A stretch of DNA of 64,000 nt from Limnephilus marmoratus (Eukaryota; Arthropoda; Insecta; Trichoptera; Limnephilidae): positions 39,403,460-39,467,459 of the forward strand of contig OU862913.1 of assembly GCA_917880885.1 (NCBI GenBank), given 5' to 3'. Position 1 is the first letter of the stretch. Every line of letters begins with the position of its first letter. Below, one piece after another: positions 30,651 to 43,499 of this stretch. The notes beneath the pieces were generated by a model. It made no database searches. It saw only the letters and a list, made by a program, of their open reading frames with translations, and was not told where the DNA came from. Made by a program: the position numbers and the translations under genes.

Positions 30651-32845
30651 AGCTGAATACAAACACAGTACAAACTATATATACAAACGCTTGCAATTTT
30701 GTTAGTAAGAAAATAAGTGCCGCTTGTTAATATTAGCTGAGATTTCTGTGTAATAACTCACTGTAAATAATGTTAATGTTTAATTTTGACCTAGTAGGTT
30801 AAAAGAAGTTTACACCTTGGGTCAGAGGGCTAAACTAGGCGATATTATTTTTAAATGAATTCTTTTGAAACATTCTACGGCGTCTTAAACAATGGGAATT
30901 AGGAACTTTTATTTCAATAGTGCTAAATAATGTATTAACATGACTGTGAATTATTTTATGTAAACATATGAGTATGATCGGTCAATTACCTTCGAATTTT
31001 TGTGTTATTAATTTTGAAGTGTTCAAGTCACATATGGTATGATCTAAAATGTTCATGTAATCCACGTTTGAAAGTTAATACTCTTAACATTTTTTTAAAC
31101 GATTCTGCAAGGTTTTCATATTTGCAGTAATGTGGTTTCCAAATAGTGCTTCCATATTCAAGTTTACTTCTAATTAAGGCATTGTAAGGGTTAGAATTAA
31201 TTAAGGTTCTTTGAAAGGTTTACATACTCTGAGAATAAACCCCATCATTTTAAGTGACTTCCACTTAATGTCTTTAATGTGTACATCAAATGAGATTTTA
31301 TAATCAAGAGTGATTCCTAGATCTCTTTTGGAAGACACTTTTTAAGAATAGTTTTAATATTAATCATAGAAAATGATTGAAAATACTATAAATCATAGGA
31401 ATAAGAGGAAAACTCAAACTCTGAAAATTACTTGAACAACCAGTGCATGATAATAAACCTATTGAACACTCTAAGTAAAAAAAAAAAGAAAAATATTGGC
31501 AGGTGTTTCTCAAGGTTCCATATTAGGTTTAATTTTATACATCAGTCTCTTTTTTCGTAAATTGCTAAACATGTATGCGGATTGCATTGGTGATTTCTCA
31601 CAGTGATTTGCAATCATGTATTGAACTCTTACAAAAAGATTACACTGAACTTTTAGACTACGATTAGACTCTGGTCTAATCATAAATGCAAAAAAACTAT
31701 ATTCATATACGCATCATTTTGTGAGGTCCAAATTTTAGTGAGTAGGTAGTAAATAATATTATACATATAATAATAATAAAATATACTTTTAAAAAAAGAT
31801 CACCCAATGCCAATGCAAACCTGAAATAAAAACACACTTCAGATTGCTTACATGCTGCTTACCTGCTTACCCCTGCATTGTATACTTGTGAAAATATTGA
31901 ATTGGTTAAAGAATTTGTTTATTAAGGCGTTATTATTGAGTGTTTTTTCAAATTAAAATTTTGACAAAAAAATAAAGTCTGTGAACGACTGAGATCAATT
32001 ATTAGTAGGTTATATAAATTAAAATTCGATGTTCCAATATACAAAATTTGAATAATTTATTTATCATTAGCTGAATATATTATAAGGTATAGAATTACAA
32101 CTTGGAGGTTTTATTGTAAAACAAATGTAAATCATGTTCAATCAGTTCAAAATTCATTAGTTAAATTATTAGCCCATAAAAGTTTATACAAACAAAGGCA
32201 TAATATTCCACACTTTTACCAAAATCTCAAAATTCTCTCAGTTTGAGCAACTCTGTGGTATAAAATTACATTGCAGCATATGATACATAAATAGACTAGA
32301 ACACACTTACAATACTCGTTTTACGTTAAATGAAGGTCTAATCGTACTTAACCATTTAAACAAATTGTTACAGTTTGGAATTATATTGGCCAAGTAATCA
32401 ATCGATGAAGTAAGAAACTTAAATAGGTTGCTACGTATCAATTCAAATTGAAATTTGAATTCCTAATTGAAAATATTCTAATTGCATGTCGAATCCAGAT
32501 TTTTCGTTTGTTGCCCAAAACATACTAGGAACAATAGAATTTTTCTCGAGAGTTCCAAGTTAGCAGCCAGAGGGTCCGGAAGTTTGTCTCAGCGTGGGAA
32601 GGCACATACTTCGGTGAAATCGTCATTACCTGTGAGCTGTAACTTCGGTTAGTTTTGAGTTTATTGATTTATCATTTAATATTTTGTTATATTTCAACTG
32701 GCGCCCTTATAGTAATTTTAACATCTTTTAAAATTTTCGTCATTTTAAAATCCCATTTCCTGCCGAAATTAAAAAATGTACAAATGTAAAATCAAATGGT
32801 TCGTATTAGACTCTAGTACAAACAATTTCTAATTGCATAGTAAAG
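30651..32845. other. AT-rich intergenic DNA, no gene found
   Basis: Faint LINE-like relics may exist: 31130-31330 could be read as decayed RT sequence on the minus strand. Stops are dense and nothing can be supported. Confidence 0.35.
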
Positions 32846-33283
32846 TTATGATTTTTTTGAGCTGTCAATTTCCTTCAGTAAGATACGCCCTGAAGATGTC
32901 CACGCATATTTATAATTGTTCTCTCTGGCGAATCGTTTAGTTTGTCCTAGGAGGAATTTTGCTTTTTGTGTTAAATGATCCGATACATATATTCGTTTGG
33001 CATCTTGTGATAATCCTAGATCGCATGTATTTAATTTATTTGTGCTGGGAGTTGTGGCCTTTGTGTATGTTTTTATTTTGCATAAGAAATTATCCCGATC
33101 TAGTGTGTTATTAAAACTCGCAATGATTGATCTGGGCTTTGTTTCAGCAATTTTAGGCCCCATCCTATAGATTTTTTTTATTGCCGAGTTCACATTTCCT
33201 GAAGAGTCCTCAAAGTTGATAATTTTTGCAATTTTATTAATAAAGTGAAATAAGTTTTTTTTTTTCAAAGTTAAAAGCACCAA
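32846..33283 (-). pseudogene. LINE ORF1-type protein, C-terminal fragment
   Basis: 145 codons ending KRFARENNYKYAWTSSGRIL plus LKEIDSSKKS. This matches the C-terminal domain (baculovirus FP25K-like fold) of ORF1 proteins in insect LINEs, with the preceding YRMGPKIAETKPRSIIASF segment in place. The coiled-coil N-terminal half is absent: the minus-strand frame is closed just upstream. It is a 5'-truncated or broken element. Confidence 0.7.
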
Positions 33284-33460
33284 TTGATAACTACTTAAAA
33301 GTAGTTCATTGAGACTTTTTTTTTCTCTAATATTTATGTTGTATTATTTTTGTCTTTCTCTTTAAATAAATAAAAAAAATACCCAACTTAGAAAATTCAT
33401 GTTTTAATCTGTTTTGAGTAAGGACATGGTACTATGGTGGAACATTTTTCAACATTTAAT

Positions 33461-33775
33461 TGACCGCCTCCGTCGTCGAGGGGTAAGACTTGACTCGCAA
33501 TCCGAAGGTCGCGGAATCGGATCCTGGTGTGCGCAAATAAATTTTATCACATAATTTGTGTTATTTCTCAAATAATTCATTTAAAAATAATATACATATA
33601 GTATAGTGGTACGTTCCAGAGTGGAAAATAATTATAGTATCGCCCTGGTGTAGGATCACCATTCACAATTGAAAAGTTGCTTGAAATGGCTTAAGCTGTG
33701 TTTGGTGACCAGATTTCCCACTTTCTTCTTCTCCATCTCCTCCTCCCCACTACCGCCAGACTCACAATATACTTG
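33461..33775 (+). mobile_element. SINE family 1, 3'-truncated copy
   Basis: tRNA-like head (GACCGCCTCCGTCGTCGAGG, with an altered B-box), AAATAAATTTTATC linker, GTTCCAGAGTGGAAAAT, GTGTTTGGTGACCAGAT. The last part with the GGAGCAG motif is missing. Confidence 0.7.
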
Positions 33776-33789
33776 TTATATAGTTGTGA

Positions 33790-34290
33790 CTCTCGTGCGG
33801 TACTCACTCGTAGGGTCTTTTAAGGAAATGATGGAGAGGAAGTTCTGGGAAGGAAATAGGTAAAAGGAGTGGGTATGGGTCTAGGGTTCGGTGTGTCCAG
33901 GTCATCCGCCGCTAGATCCAGACAAACTTCTCCCCATGAACACGGGCACCCCTGCTAAGTCACCAACGTAGCGAATCACTTGGGGTTACCTATAACAAAT
34001 TTCCCTCAGGGCCTATGTCATCATTGGGGATGATGTGTGTAGGGTCTTTTTAAGAAAATGAATGAGAGGATGTTCAGGGAAGGAAAAATGTAAGAGGGGT
34101 GGGTAGAAATCTAGGGTTCGGTGTGTCCGGGTCACTCGCCGCCAGATCCAGACAAAACATCACCCCATGAACCCGGGCACCCCTGCTAATTCACTAAACG
34201 TAGCGTTCCATTTGGGGAGACCTATGGTAGAGGTTTTGGTTACCTAATAAATCGTTCCTGAGGCGGCGATTATGCAGTTATATGTTAAAA
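33790..34290 (+). repeat. Repeat D, two consecutive partial units
   Basis: AGGGTTCGGTGTGTCC occurs at about 33882 and 34118, each followed by CGCCGC(T/C)AGATCCAGACAAA. The second unit ends with the AATAAATCGTTCCTGAGGCG variant of the family tail. Confidence 0.6.
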
Positions 34291-34299
34291 TGTACTATC

Positions 34300-35175
34300 T
34301 CTATTTGGTACGGTACTCAGATCACTCATAAACACCACGAAATCAATTACGATGCACAAACCTTTTAGTGAAATAATAAAAATTTTGATGTTTTCTGGGT
34401 CACTATTAGATTATTTCAAATATCATTCTAATGTACCGGGTCACGCCTCTCAGTGTTATTTTACAACATATTTAATATGTTAAACACAGACACGTGTAAA
34501 AAATACTTGATATATGGTGAGCATCCGAATATTGCTTTCCTCAATATCTCAAAACATAATTTTTGGGAGCTGTCTTAGTAATCAACTTGACGGTCGGCTT
34601 TTACATAGGTAAATATTTCGTGACTAAATAAATCTTTTTTATAATTTGGGAATTAAATTAAAAATGAAATGTTTCTAGAAATTTTTTGCCGAATCTGTTT
34701 GAGTTTTAATTAGAAATAAAAACGAGATTTTGAAAATGATTCGGACTTTCAATTAACGGTAACATGAAATAAAATATACAGAGAAATTAAGAGTCGCAGT
34801 CGACTGGAATAAAGATTGTCAAGAAATTTATTGAAAAGTGATTTCATTAAAAATAAAATTTTCAAAACACACCGATTTGAAAGCAATGTGTTTTTTTTTT
34901 TTAAATTGGCTCCACGCTAAAGGAAAATAATTTCTTTCAGAGCCTGTGTCATCTTTAGGAATGCTGATTAATATTCTCCATGATATATCTCCATAATAAT
35001 TTTTTTATAATGTTGTTCGTTATGCAAAATTGTTAGCATATTTAATGAACGGATTGAACTAACGAAACTATTAGAATTGAAAGAAGTCAGACACGCGGAT
35101 CATAGAATTAAATATTGCATCTAAGACGCAATCACTGTATTCCATTTTATCGTTGAGAAACGAAAATTGTTGAAA
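34300..35175. other. AT-rich intergenic DNA, short repeat D remnant
   Basis: 34910-34970 keeps GGCTCCACGCTAAAGGAAAA and TTTCAGAGCCTGTGTCATC of repeat D. No gene. Confidence 0.4.
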
Positions 35176-35179
35176 TGGT

Positions 35180-35345
35180 GAAATTACTGGTCTGGTCTGG
35201 TATAGGTCCCACCCGAGAATCGCGTGTTCGATTCCTCGGCTGGCTGGTCCACCACGGCACAAGTAACATTTTCCGCTTACTGTGGTGGTAGTATGAAATT
35301 TTCAAATATTGTCATCATATTCGTAACTGTTTGACTTTCTTTAAA
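35180..35345 (+). mobile_element. SINE family 2, copy 2
   Basis: Contains TCGCGTGTTCGATTCCTCGG (B-box-like), the GGCTGG motif, TTTTCCGCTTACTGTGGTGG and GTAACTGTTTGACTTTC. The 5' head is degenerate. Confidence 0.55.
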
Positions 35346-35349
35346 AAAA

Positions 35350-35965
35350 CTAACTAAAGTATAATATATATTTCAAATATGACATACTTCAAAAATTTTT
35401 AATCAAAATATTTTCACTTTACAATAAAAATTCAAATATTTGGAATATTTCTGAGCACATTCAAAAACCAAAAACTGTTTTAGAAAGGTGATGAAATACA
35501 CTTTCAAATTATGGAATTCGGAAAAATATATATATTTTTTTTAATTATAAAATTTTTGCATTCAAACATAAAAAAGTTTTCAAAATGGCTAACCTTACGT
35601 TTTTTCTAACTAAAGTTACTGATAATAAAAAAATAAAAACACATACATAATATTTTACTAGACAAATGTATAACAAACACATGTTGTAACCTCACTTTTT
35701 TGTCGCTCTATGAAAAATAATTTATAAAAAATTCCCAAAGTTTCAAATTCTTTTTTCAATTTGCGATTCAAAACATTGTGTACATGAAAGTGTACATTTT
35801 ACTTTTTGGTGGCTATTTTTTAGATTTGAATATAAAGCGTGGTGTTTTTCCTTTCTAACACCGATTAGAACATATTTCTAACTATGATAGTAAGGAAGTT
35901 ACGGCGTTTTATATGAGACCTATGTGCGTTGGGACAAATATGGTCTCCTGTGATTAAACGGGTTA
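35350..35965. repeat. Dispersed repeat G, copy 1
   Basis: About 600 bases shared with 56755-57335 and 59010-59585. Landmarks: GGAATATTTCTGA, AAAAACTGTTTT, TATAAAGCGTGGTGT, GATAGTAAGGAAGTTAC, GGACAAATATGGTCTCCTG. This copy ends ACGGG directly before TTAA, so the family may be piggyBac-like. Confidence 0.6.
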
Positions 35966-36285
35966 ACTCATGGACGGTCTTTTTGGTAAGTAAATTGTTT
36001 GTTTACGCATGTAAATGCAAATATGAATGACAGATATCCTTAAGAGGCTGGATTCTAAGTAGTTCTGTCGCTCTGGCGGGCTGACTGAGAAAGCCCGTCC
36101 TACCTTATTGGAGCCTTCGGCCATCATCGGACTATTCGTTCCTAAGACACGAACGGTGATAGATGGTACTTTTCTTTTAAATAAATCGGCTGCCATCTGT
36201 TGGGATATGGCTGAAGTTCGAATTACAAACTAACCTATCGAGATCTATTGAAAGAAGCTGAAAGTACATGGATAATCAACACATT
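35966..36285. other. Non-coding DNA between repeats
   Basis: Slightly GC-richer at 36040-36150. The minus-strand frame at 35963-36196 has no recognisable domain. Confidence 0.3.
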
Positions 36286-37605
36286 ACCGGTCAGTGGTTG
36301 AGTGGGCATTGCGTTTGGGTCCCACCCAGGCGTTTCGTGTTCGATTCCTCGGCTGGCTATGTCCTCCATCACGACTCAAGCAACATTTTCGGCTTACTGT
36401 GGTGGCAGTAGGAGATTTTTAAATATTGTCGGACAGTGGCGGCTCGAGCACATTTTTTGTGGTGGGGACGGTCATTTTTTGTGTAGACATTTTCATGTTT
36501 TTTTTAATGTTGTGTTTTACCAAAAAAGTGAGTTATTGCGTTTGTCACGTGCTCCCACGAATTTTCGTGTTTTGTCAAACTTTCCGATAAATGTTTAAAA
36601 TATATAAGATTAAAATTAGTTATAAATCTTATACCCAGCTTGAGTACGCCGTATCACCACCAAAAAGTATCTATACTTAGAATATAATTTTCAGTTAAAA
36701 GTCGACTTCATTAATTCTTTTTATAGATTTTTTATTTCTTACCAAAAGTATACAAAGTAAAATAGATCAGAGGATAAGTCACGCACCTAACCAGGAACCT
36801 CAACTAGGTACCTACATACATAAATATTAAGTTTAATAAAAATACACAAGATAATCATCAGCACTTAAAAAACTTCGTTTAAATTATCTTTGATGTGTAT
36901 TTACCACGAGAACGGCGCTATAGAAATAATCCGATCAATCGATAACAATATTTCTATTTACTAAACGTCAAATACGATTATAAAACGCCTAACGTGAATT
37001 CCGGCCCGTGCATAATATTCACAATCTTCACAGGGGGATTCTTGAACCGGTCCCCGCGATTATGGTATAGATGGTTCAAGTGCGCATGCGCGGATCCCTA
37101 AAATCACATACAAAAATATTCAGCGCGCGCAAAAACTTCATTTTAGAAGGAATAGATCGCCGTGTTGTCCCCTAACTGCGCAGTAGTCAGTGCGCATAGT
37201 CAAGCGTGCGCTAGTATCTAGTACCTATGCGTCGAGTCGAGTCCGAAGTGGCCGACCGGCCGGCCGCGGCCGGTCGCGTTTCACGTTAGTATAAGTTTAG
37301 TTTAGTTGTATGCTTTGGAAGAAAGGAGAGCGGTCGCACGTTTGTTCGCGGAAATATTTCAAATTTCGAGCCTAAAATTTATCCAAATTAATTTTTTAGA
37401 TTATATTTCTAAGCGCAATGACACTTTTATGTTGAGAACGCATTAATTATTTTTTGTGAACACAAAGAATTATCAATTATTTCTTGGTATGTTTCTGGAA
37501 TAACTTGTGGGGACTGTCCCCATGGTCCCCTTATGGGGAACCGCCACTGTTGTCGGGTTATTCGTAACCCGGGAATGTTTGTCTTTCTTTTAAAAAAATT
37601 TTACA
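36286..37605 (+). mobile_element. SINE family 2, copy 3, split by a hAT element
   Basis: 36286-36433 gives the best head of the family (A-box TGGTTGAGTGGG, B-box TGTTCGATTCC). The tail resumes at 37550 (GGGTTATTCGTAACCCGGGA). Confidence 0.7.
36434..37549. mobile_element. Non-autonomous hAT element nested in the SINE
   Basis: 1116 bp with perfect 9-bp termini CAGTGGCGG/CCGCCACTG. 8-bp target duplications TTGTCGGA and TTGTCGGG (7 of 8 identical) lie at 36426-36433 and 37550-37557. A GC-rich stretch at 37170-37290 contains a GGCCGGCC/GGCCGCGGCC cluster. No transposase. Confidence 0.85.
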
Positions 37606-38131
37606 TATAAACAGTTTTTTTTTTTTAATTATTGTACCTTGAACAGTATTGAACCCAGCTCAGAACATTTTTACTTACAATATCAGTGTAATACGATACT
37701 TCTCCAATAACAACTTAATATTAACAAATAAGTAATTTAATTAGCGCAATGTGGCGCCCTGGCTGGCCAGTAGCTACCTGAAACAGGGTTGTGTCAAAGC
37801 ACCGAATAGATTGTAATACGCACTAGAAATGTCTTCCGTGTACATTTGAATGTACGTAGCACAAGGAGGACTACGGAGGAAGAAAGATAGAGGAGATGGC
37901 ACTTGTCATAAACAATATCGTGACACGAGAGGGGATGGACTGTAAATATTTAGTTCGTAGGATTTAAGACAATTGATGGCGTTTATAAAATCAATCACAG
38001 GATTTGGCAATTTTAAAGGAGAAAGCCCTACCTTTGCTGTGGTCATATGCTGCTTGGTGGTCCAATATTGGTTGTGGCTGGTCTTCCAAGATGATAACAC
38101 AAGGGTGGTTACACTTTACCATCTCTTTTTG
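37606..38131. other. Intergenic DNA, nothing recognised
   Basis: The small minus-strand frame at 37906-38100 has no support. Confidence 0.35.
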
Positions 38132-38770
38132 AAGTAAAACTTCTTTACGCACGCTTGACTTGGGGAGTAAGCTGGCGAATGCGTGACGAGAGCGTTACGA
38201 AAAGCGAGGCGAACGGTGGTTGAGAGGGAGATACGAGTAAGTGAAGATAGAAAGAGAGAGTTTCGTTTCGTATATTACGGTGGGGGCAAGAAAGAGAGGT
38301 GCGAGAACACACTTTCTTTCTCTCTTTCTCTCATAGCCAGTTACGTTTCATATATCTACTCAGTGTAGGCCTATTGTCTGAATTACATTGTAGGAGCAAG
38401 AGAGAGCAGTGCGCGCGCACATTTACTTTCTCTCTTCCTATCATATAGATGGAGCAGGAGTTATAGTTCCAGATTTCCAGAGAGAGCTGTGTCCAATTTC
38501 ACGACAATTTAATGTAGGTAATTTCCATTTTGTGCATGTGTGCCAAGTAGGTAGGCATCTTTTTCTTTTAATACTAGGTATAGCCTTTCATGGAAGGAAA
38601 GGACCAAGGGAAAAAAACGAGTGTGCTTTAGACCACACGACTGAAGTAAAATTTCACTAACTTATATCTCCCTCCCGATTTCGCCTCGCCCGATCATTTT
38701 TTTTGTAACGCTCTCGTCACGATTCACCAGCTTACTCCCCAAGTCAAGCGTGCGTAAAGAAGTTTTACTT
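38132..38770. mobile_element. Inverted-repeat element with about 80-bp termini
   Basis: AAGTAAAACTTCTTTACGCA...CTTGGGGAGTAAGCTGG...GAGAGCGTTACG at 38132-38200 is inverted at 38705-38770. The middle holds two related pyrimidine-rich blocks (CACTTTCTTTCTCTC at 38309 and ATTTACTTTCTCTC at 38421). No clear target duplication. Non-coding. Confidence 0.7.
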
Positions 38771-39674
38771 AAAAAAATAACTTCAGAAAATGGGTTTCAA
38801 CTGTTTCAGAACTAAACAGCACTAGTGCAACTAGGCACTAGTGGGACTTAATTTGTTAATGAGGTCTTTAGTCATATTTGAACCATGATTGAACGCAAAG
38901 ATATTGAAATATAAGTAGATGTGCTATCTGCTGTTTTTTACTATGTGGGTCTGCGCTTCCGGGTGTCGCCGATATTGTTTACCAATTAACAAATAAACTA
39001 AAAGAACAAATAATTAACGAATAAACCAAACGAACGTTAAACTAAATGAACGAATTCTTTCCTTATTCAAAATATATTGTTAACCAATATTAATGCACAT
39101 TTTCAAAAAATCAACGAAATGAACAAATTCTTTTTGTATGAAAACCACGCTAATTAGCGCGTAGTCCGGCGACAGTTGCGCGGACAACATAGCATATCTC
39201 TTCTGTATTTGAATATCTTTGATTGAACCTTATAAATTGATCGCGTCTTATAGTAGATGAATTCAGTCTGTGGATCGCGTGTACGATTTCTTTCAATTTT
39301 AAGAGCTCTAAGCACCGCACAAAGAGGAGACAATTATACTATCTCATTCTCTCGCAGGCTAAATCATATAAATGTGTGTCTTTTCAGCGTCGTTATTTTT
39401 CGTTTCATTGTGTTTCAAATTATAACGGTGCTAAAAAAATAAAAAAAACCTTTTCATCCAATTTAATATTTCATAATGGTGATGAAATACCCCTATTCTA
39501 CATAAATATGAGATTTATGGGTTTATTCTTGTCAAAAAAAAAAAACCTTCACATTTTGATAGTTTAGATATTCAAGAATATTTCCTTAAAAGGATTTTAC
39601 AAAATTCGAATTATTTTAAAAATAATAGCCATTTTAGTTCGACCGGTTTAGACGGAATCTACTAGAATCGAAAT
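38771..39674. other. Intergenic DNA with a short dispersed fragment
   Basis: 39305-39372 (GCACCGCACAAAGAGGAGAC, CTCGCAGGCTAAATC) also occurs near 42640-42710. The rest is AT-rich. Small frames are unsupported. Confidence 0.4.
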
Positions 39675-40055
39675 CTATCTATCTATCTTCTTCTTCTATC
39701 TAAATCTATCTATCTATCTAAATAAAAAAAAATGAATCGCCGAAATGTATGTACGCGCATAACTACCGAACAACTGCACCAAATTGGATAATTCTTTTTT
39801 TTGTGTGTTCGTTATTGTCAGGACAAGGTTTGTATAAAACTAATGTTGAGCAATAGGTATCGCGTGAGCTGTTTAAAAACAGAATGTACCGGGAATGAAT
39901 ATATGGATAGCGTGAGGTTGGAGGGGGGAGGGTAACTCGGGTAGGGGGTTTACTCGGAAGAGGAACGGGACGAATGGGAAAGGACACGCAGGGAGAAACA
40001 ATTTCTTTATTAGATGGGGTAGCAACGCATGCCGGATACCAGCTAGTAATAATAT
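39675..40055 (-). repeat. CT-rich repeat E, minus-strand copy with (TATC)n tail
   Basis: Tail microsatellite CTATCTATCTATCTA at 39705-39720, then GAATCGCCGAAATGTATGTA and CAACTGCACCAAATTGGA. The head CATGCCGGATACCAGCTAGT is at 40029-40048. The body is shorter than in the 22990 copy. Confidence 0.7.
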
Positions 40056-40552
40056 AAATTTTACTCGAAACTACTTTTTTCGAAACGTTTGTCACAAAAT
40101 CTCAAGTTCTAATTAACCGATTTTCTTCAAAATTGGCATGATTTTTTTAAATATATTCTTCTGTAGTAGGAACCAATAAAAAATCAAAAATTTTAATTAT
40201 TACAATTTTAAAAAATTCGGAAAAGTTGAAAAATAATTGAAGAACATCATTTTTTTTTAGTAGCCGCCATTTTGAGAGTTTTTTCTTGGTTCATACCGTA
40301 ATGATATTTGTACTGATTTTTCAGATGACCAGAAGGGTAGAAAATCGTGACAAAATGGACACGTTCTTTTTTGCCCCCTCTACTTCAACAGCGTGCAACA
40401 TCGTGAAATTTATATAGGTATATTTGTTAATTTTTTTTTTTAATTTTTAAAATGTAAAGAAAAAAATGTATGGTTAAAATATTAATGGTTTTTTATCGAC
40501 CGTCAAAAAACGCCCGAAATTCAGGTTTCTAGACCAGAATACCCCCTTAAGA
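40056..40552. other. AT-rich intergenic DNA
   Basis: No gene or clear repeat. Confidence 0.35.
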
Positions 40553-40985
40553 CGCCGCTACCTAAATTTCTTCCGATTTCTTGCAAACCTTAAACATTTG
40601 AAGTTTTAAGCTCCTAAAAAATATATGTTACTTTTAAAGATAATACCTAGACATTCGTCGCGCCGAAACGCAAATTATATAAAATTCCCTCGATAGAAAA
40701 AAATCGCAAAGTATGCTCCAAAATTATTATCAATGCGTTTGTTTCAGTTATTTTACAAGTTATATTTATGAAAAAATTCACAGTGTTTCTTTAAATGCTG
40801 TTTAAGACAACCCTCGCGAGATTTTTGCTCTATTTTAAACGAGTCGTGTTTCATTAAACATTTTCAAAATTTTCGCATCGATTTCTTCATTTTAAATACT
40901 AGCGCTCTCCTCTAACATTCGTAATTTCATATCTCTCCCTCTTCTTCTTTTTGTGCGCGGTTGCGGGGCTGTAAGCAAAGAATGG
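40553..40985 (+). repeat. Dispersed repeat H, copy 1
   Basis: Near-collinear with 46639-47072: GACGCCGCTACC, ACATTCGTCGCGCCGAAA, ATTCCCTCGATAGAAAAA, AACGAGTCGTGTTT, TTTTTGTGCGCGGTTGCGGG. No ORF. Confidence 0.7.
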
Positions 40986-41214
40986 TCAGACTTTTGGATC
41001 ACGAAACACATCCACATCGCATTTCTAGTTATCATCTTTATTCTATGTCCCAATAAATGTAATTCTATCCACTTTACCGGCTAATGGTTCGCAGGCAATG
41101 GCAAAGGTTTCACGGGCTAATTAAATAGATGCCATACGCAGCGCTTGGAAATTCGTGGTAATATTAATTTTATAGGCATTCCAACCAGTTCCACATAAAA
41201 CCAATCTTTAAAAA

Positions 41215-41960
41215 TTAAAATCTTTCATACATATAAAAATCTCGCGTCACGATATTTGTTCGAGATAAATTTCGTAAATAATTAACAAATTTTGATGAAA
41301 TTTGGCTTATTGTATGTAATTTTGACGACCTCCGTAGTCCAGTGGGCAAGACTCTTGACACACAATCCGGAGATCGCGGGTTCGAACCCGACATGCGCAA
41401 ATAAATTTTATTTGATTAATTTGTGTTATTTCACAATTAATTCATTTAAAATAATATATAGTATATTTGCGGCATGTTCCAGAGTGGAAGATACTATCAG
41501 TATCGCCCTGGTGTAAGACCACCATTCAGAATTGAAACGTTGCTTGAAAATGGCTTTAGCCGTGTTTGGTGACCAGATCTGAACAGCCAGATACTTCCCA
41601 ACCCTCCCCTTCCCCACCTCTTTCCCCTCCTCACTACCTTCAGCCTCACAACATACCTCATTTGGGGATGCCATAGTCTCACTGGCTCCAGACGGGAGCA
41701 GTTGAGATTCTTGTGCGGTATTCACTGTAAAAAAAAATAAAAAATTTTGGTCCAACTTATAAGATAGGATAGTTTTTATCTTGATTATTGACATTAATAT
41801 TTATTATTGCGAATTAAATGTTTTTAAGTATCATAAATTTCTAACAGATGGCGGTGTGAGTTAATTTATCGACAAACTTGGTTATCTAGGTTGGGTAAAA
41901 AATCAAATAAATGGCGTTGTGTTTCATTAGCCACAGCAACGTGTGGCTGGGTCAGCTAGT
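41215..41960 (-). repeat. Non-LTR-type remnant interrupted by SINE 1
   Basis: 41215-41325 and 41780-41960 are collinear with 17355-17945. The SINE sits between, with AATTTTG present on both sides as a likely target duplication. Confidence 0.6.
41329..41738 (+). mobile_element. SINE family 1, complete plus-strand copy
   Basis: tRNA-derived head with A-box TAGTCCAGTGGG (41337) and B-box GGTTCGAACCC (41379). The body has GTTCCAGAGTGGAAGATAC and GTGTTTGGTGACCAGATC; the tail CTGGCTCCAGACGGGAGCAG is followed by CACTGTAAAAAAAA. About 400 bp. The minus-strand 122-codon frame is antisense to it. Confidence 0.85.
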
Positions 41961-42227
41961 TTAAAATATATTTCCTTTCCGAAAAAAGAAGTTTACATTT
42001 TCACTTATTCAAGTAGGGTCATTTAAATAAATACACCATTATATTTTTGAAGTGCAAACTTCTATAGAAGATTGCACTTAAATAATAATAATTCTATACA
42101 AAAAAAAATCGTGTGCAGTTCACACGCGGTAGAAGTGAAACCTTCAGAAAAAGAATAACCTTCTTCATGAGAATGAGACGAATGAAGAGTATCAGGATTA
42201 GGACATTTGTAGGGTCTATTTATTACT

Positions 42228-42560
42228 AGCAGACCCGGCACACGTTGTTGTGGCTAACGAAACACAACGCCACGTCATTACCCAACATTTAAAACTAACG
42301 CCATCTGTTTCACACCGTCCAATTCACACCGTCCGTTTGCCAGCACGCTGCCCGCTGTCCGCTGCCTGCTTGCCAGCCCTCTCCCTTTATTTATATATTT
42401 TAACCAATTTACACAAAACATTGACAAATTATACACAAACAAAGCTTTCTCATGAATCACTCTATCTATTGGTGAAAACCGCATGAAAATTCGTTGTTTA
42501 GTACAAAAGATCTAAGCGCTCAGACTACGGGGGCGACTTCATTTAAAACTATGTAAAGAT
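42228..42560 (+). repeat. Repeat related to the CCCGGCACACGTTG family
   Basis: Head AGCAGACCCGGCACACGTTG, then AACGAAACACAACGCCA and CTCATGAATCACTCTATC (also near 50440-50470 on the minus strand), and a GATATAGATA tail. It resembles the 17355/41780 family in opposite orientation. Confidence 0.5.
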
Positions 42561-42999
42561 ATAGATAATATTATTACTAATTTAAAAATTATTTTACATT
42601 TTATTCTACGAGGCACCGCAAAGAGTAGGCCCAAAGGCTACAAAGCACCGCATAAAGAGGATACCGATTAGACTCTCTCATTACCTCGCAGGCTAAATCC
42701 TATAGATAATATAGTGTACCCGAGGGATTTTAACCAGCGATTCCTGAGCATATTTGTAGCAAAAAATTTACATGTCATTTTGCTGTCCGATTACATTTTT
42801 TTCTAATAAAAACAATAAAAATATTTTTCCATTAAACGTCGCAATTGACTAGTTGGAAGATCAACGCGTTTATTGCCTAGCGCACGCTTGATAAGCATTG
42901 CGTCTCGTTCTAACAGCACGTTAATACACGAAACAGCGCGCTTATCGCTTTAACCCATCGCGACGGGATATATCCCATAGCAATAAGAACAGTAGTGAC
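42561..42999. other. Intergenic DNA
   Basis: 42610-42715 repeats the GCACCGCA...CTCGCAGGCTAAATC fragment. 42830-42960 is somewhat GC-richer (GCGCACGCTTGATAAGC) without a frame. Confidence 0.35.
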
Positions 43000-43470
43000 A
43001 TGTTTGAAATTGTTTGACCATTTCATATGCTGCCTATGAATACTTGCTGTTGTTTTTTTTGTTGTTTTTTTGGGGTCTAAGACAATCATTGTTCATCTGT
43101 ATAGATGATTTACATATTTATTATTATTTTTATTTCTATTATCATTTAAATATTATTATTTGTTACTTTTATTTTTATTTGTTATTCTATTTTATTTTTA
43201 TTTATACAAGATTCACCTAGTTAAACTCCTTTCCTGTATGTGATCATGTACCTAATACTAATATGAATATTTTGCTTAATATGTATGCTATATGTTTGTA
43301 CTTTCATCTACATATGTATGGATGATTATTAATATTATACACTTAATATAACATCTTATGAATCTCGACTACCATAATACGGGCATTTGCCTAGCTTGGT
43401 AGTCGAAATACCATGTAAAACAATCCTGTAATAAACAAAATGAATAAAGAAAATTAAAAAAAAAAAAAAA
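43000..43470 (+). mobile_element. LINE 3' end with terminal hairpin and poly(A)
   Basis: An AT-rich 3' UTR, a hairpin at 43365-43406 (TCGACTACCA paired with TGGTAGTCGA; inner GGGCA/TGCCT) and a long A-run at 43456-43470. Confidence 0.6.
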
Positions 43471-43499
43471 AATGTGATTGAAACATATATTTTTTTATT

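Noticed and set aside
43014..43220. Hydrophobic 68-codon frame
   Set aside because: It is low-complexity TTTATT sequence in a LINE 3' UTR.
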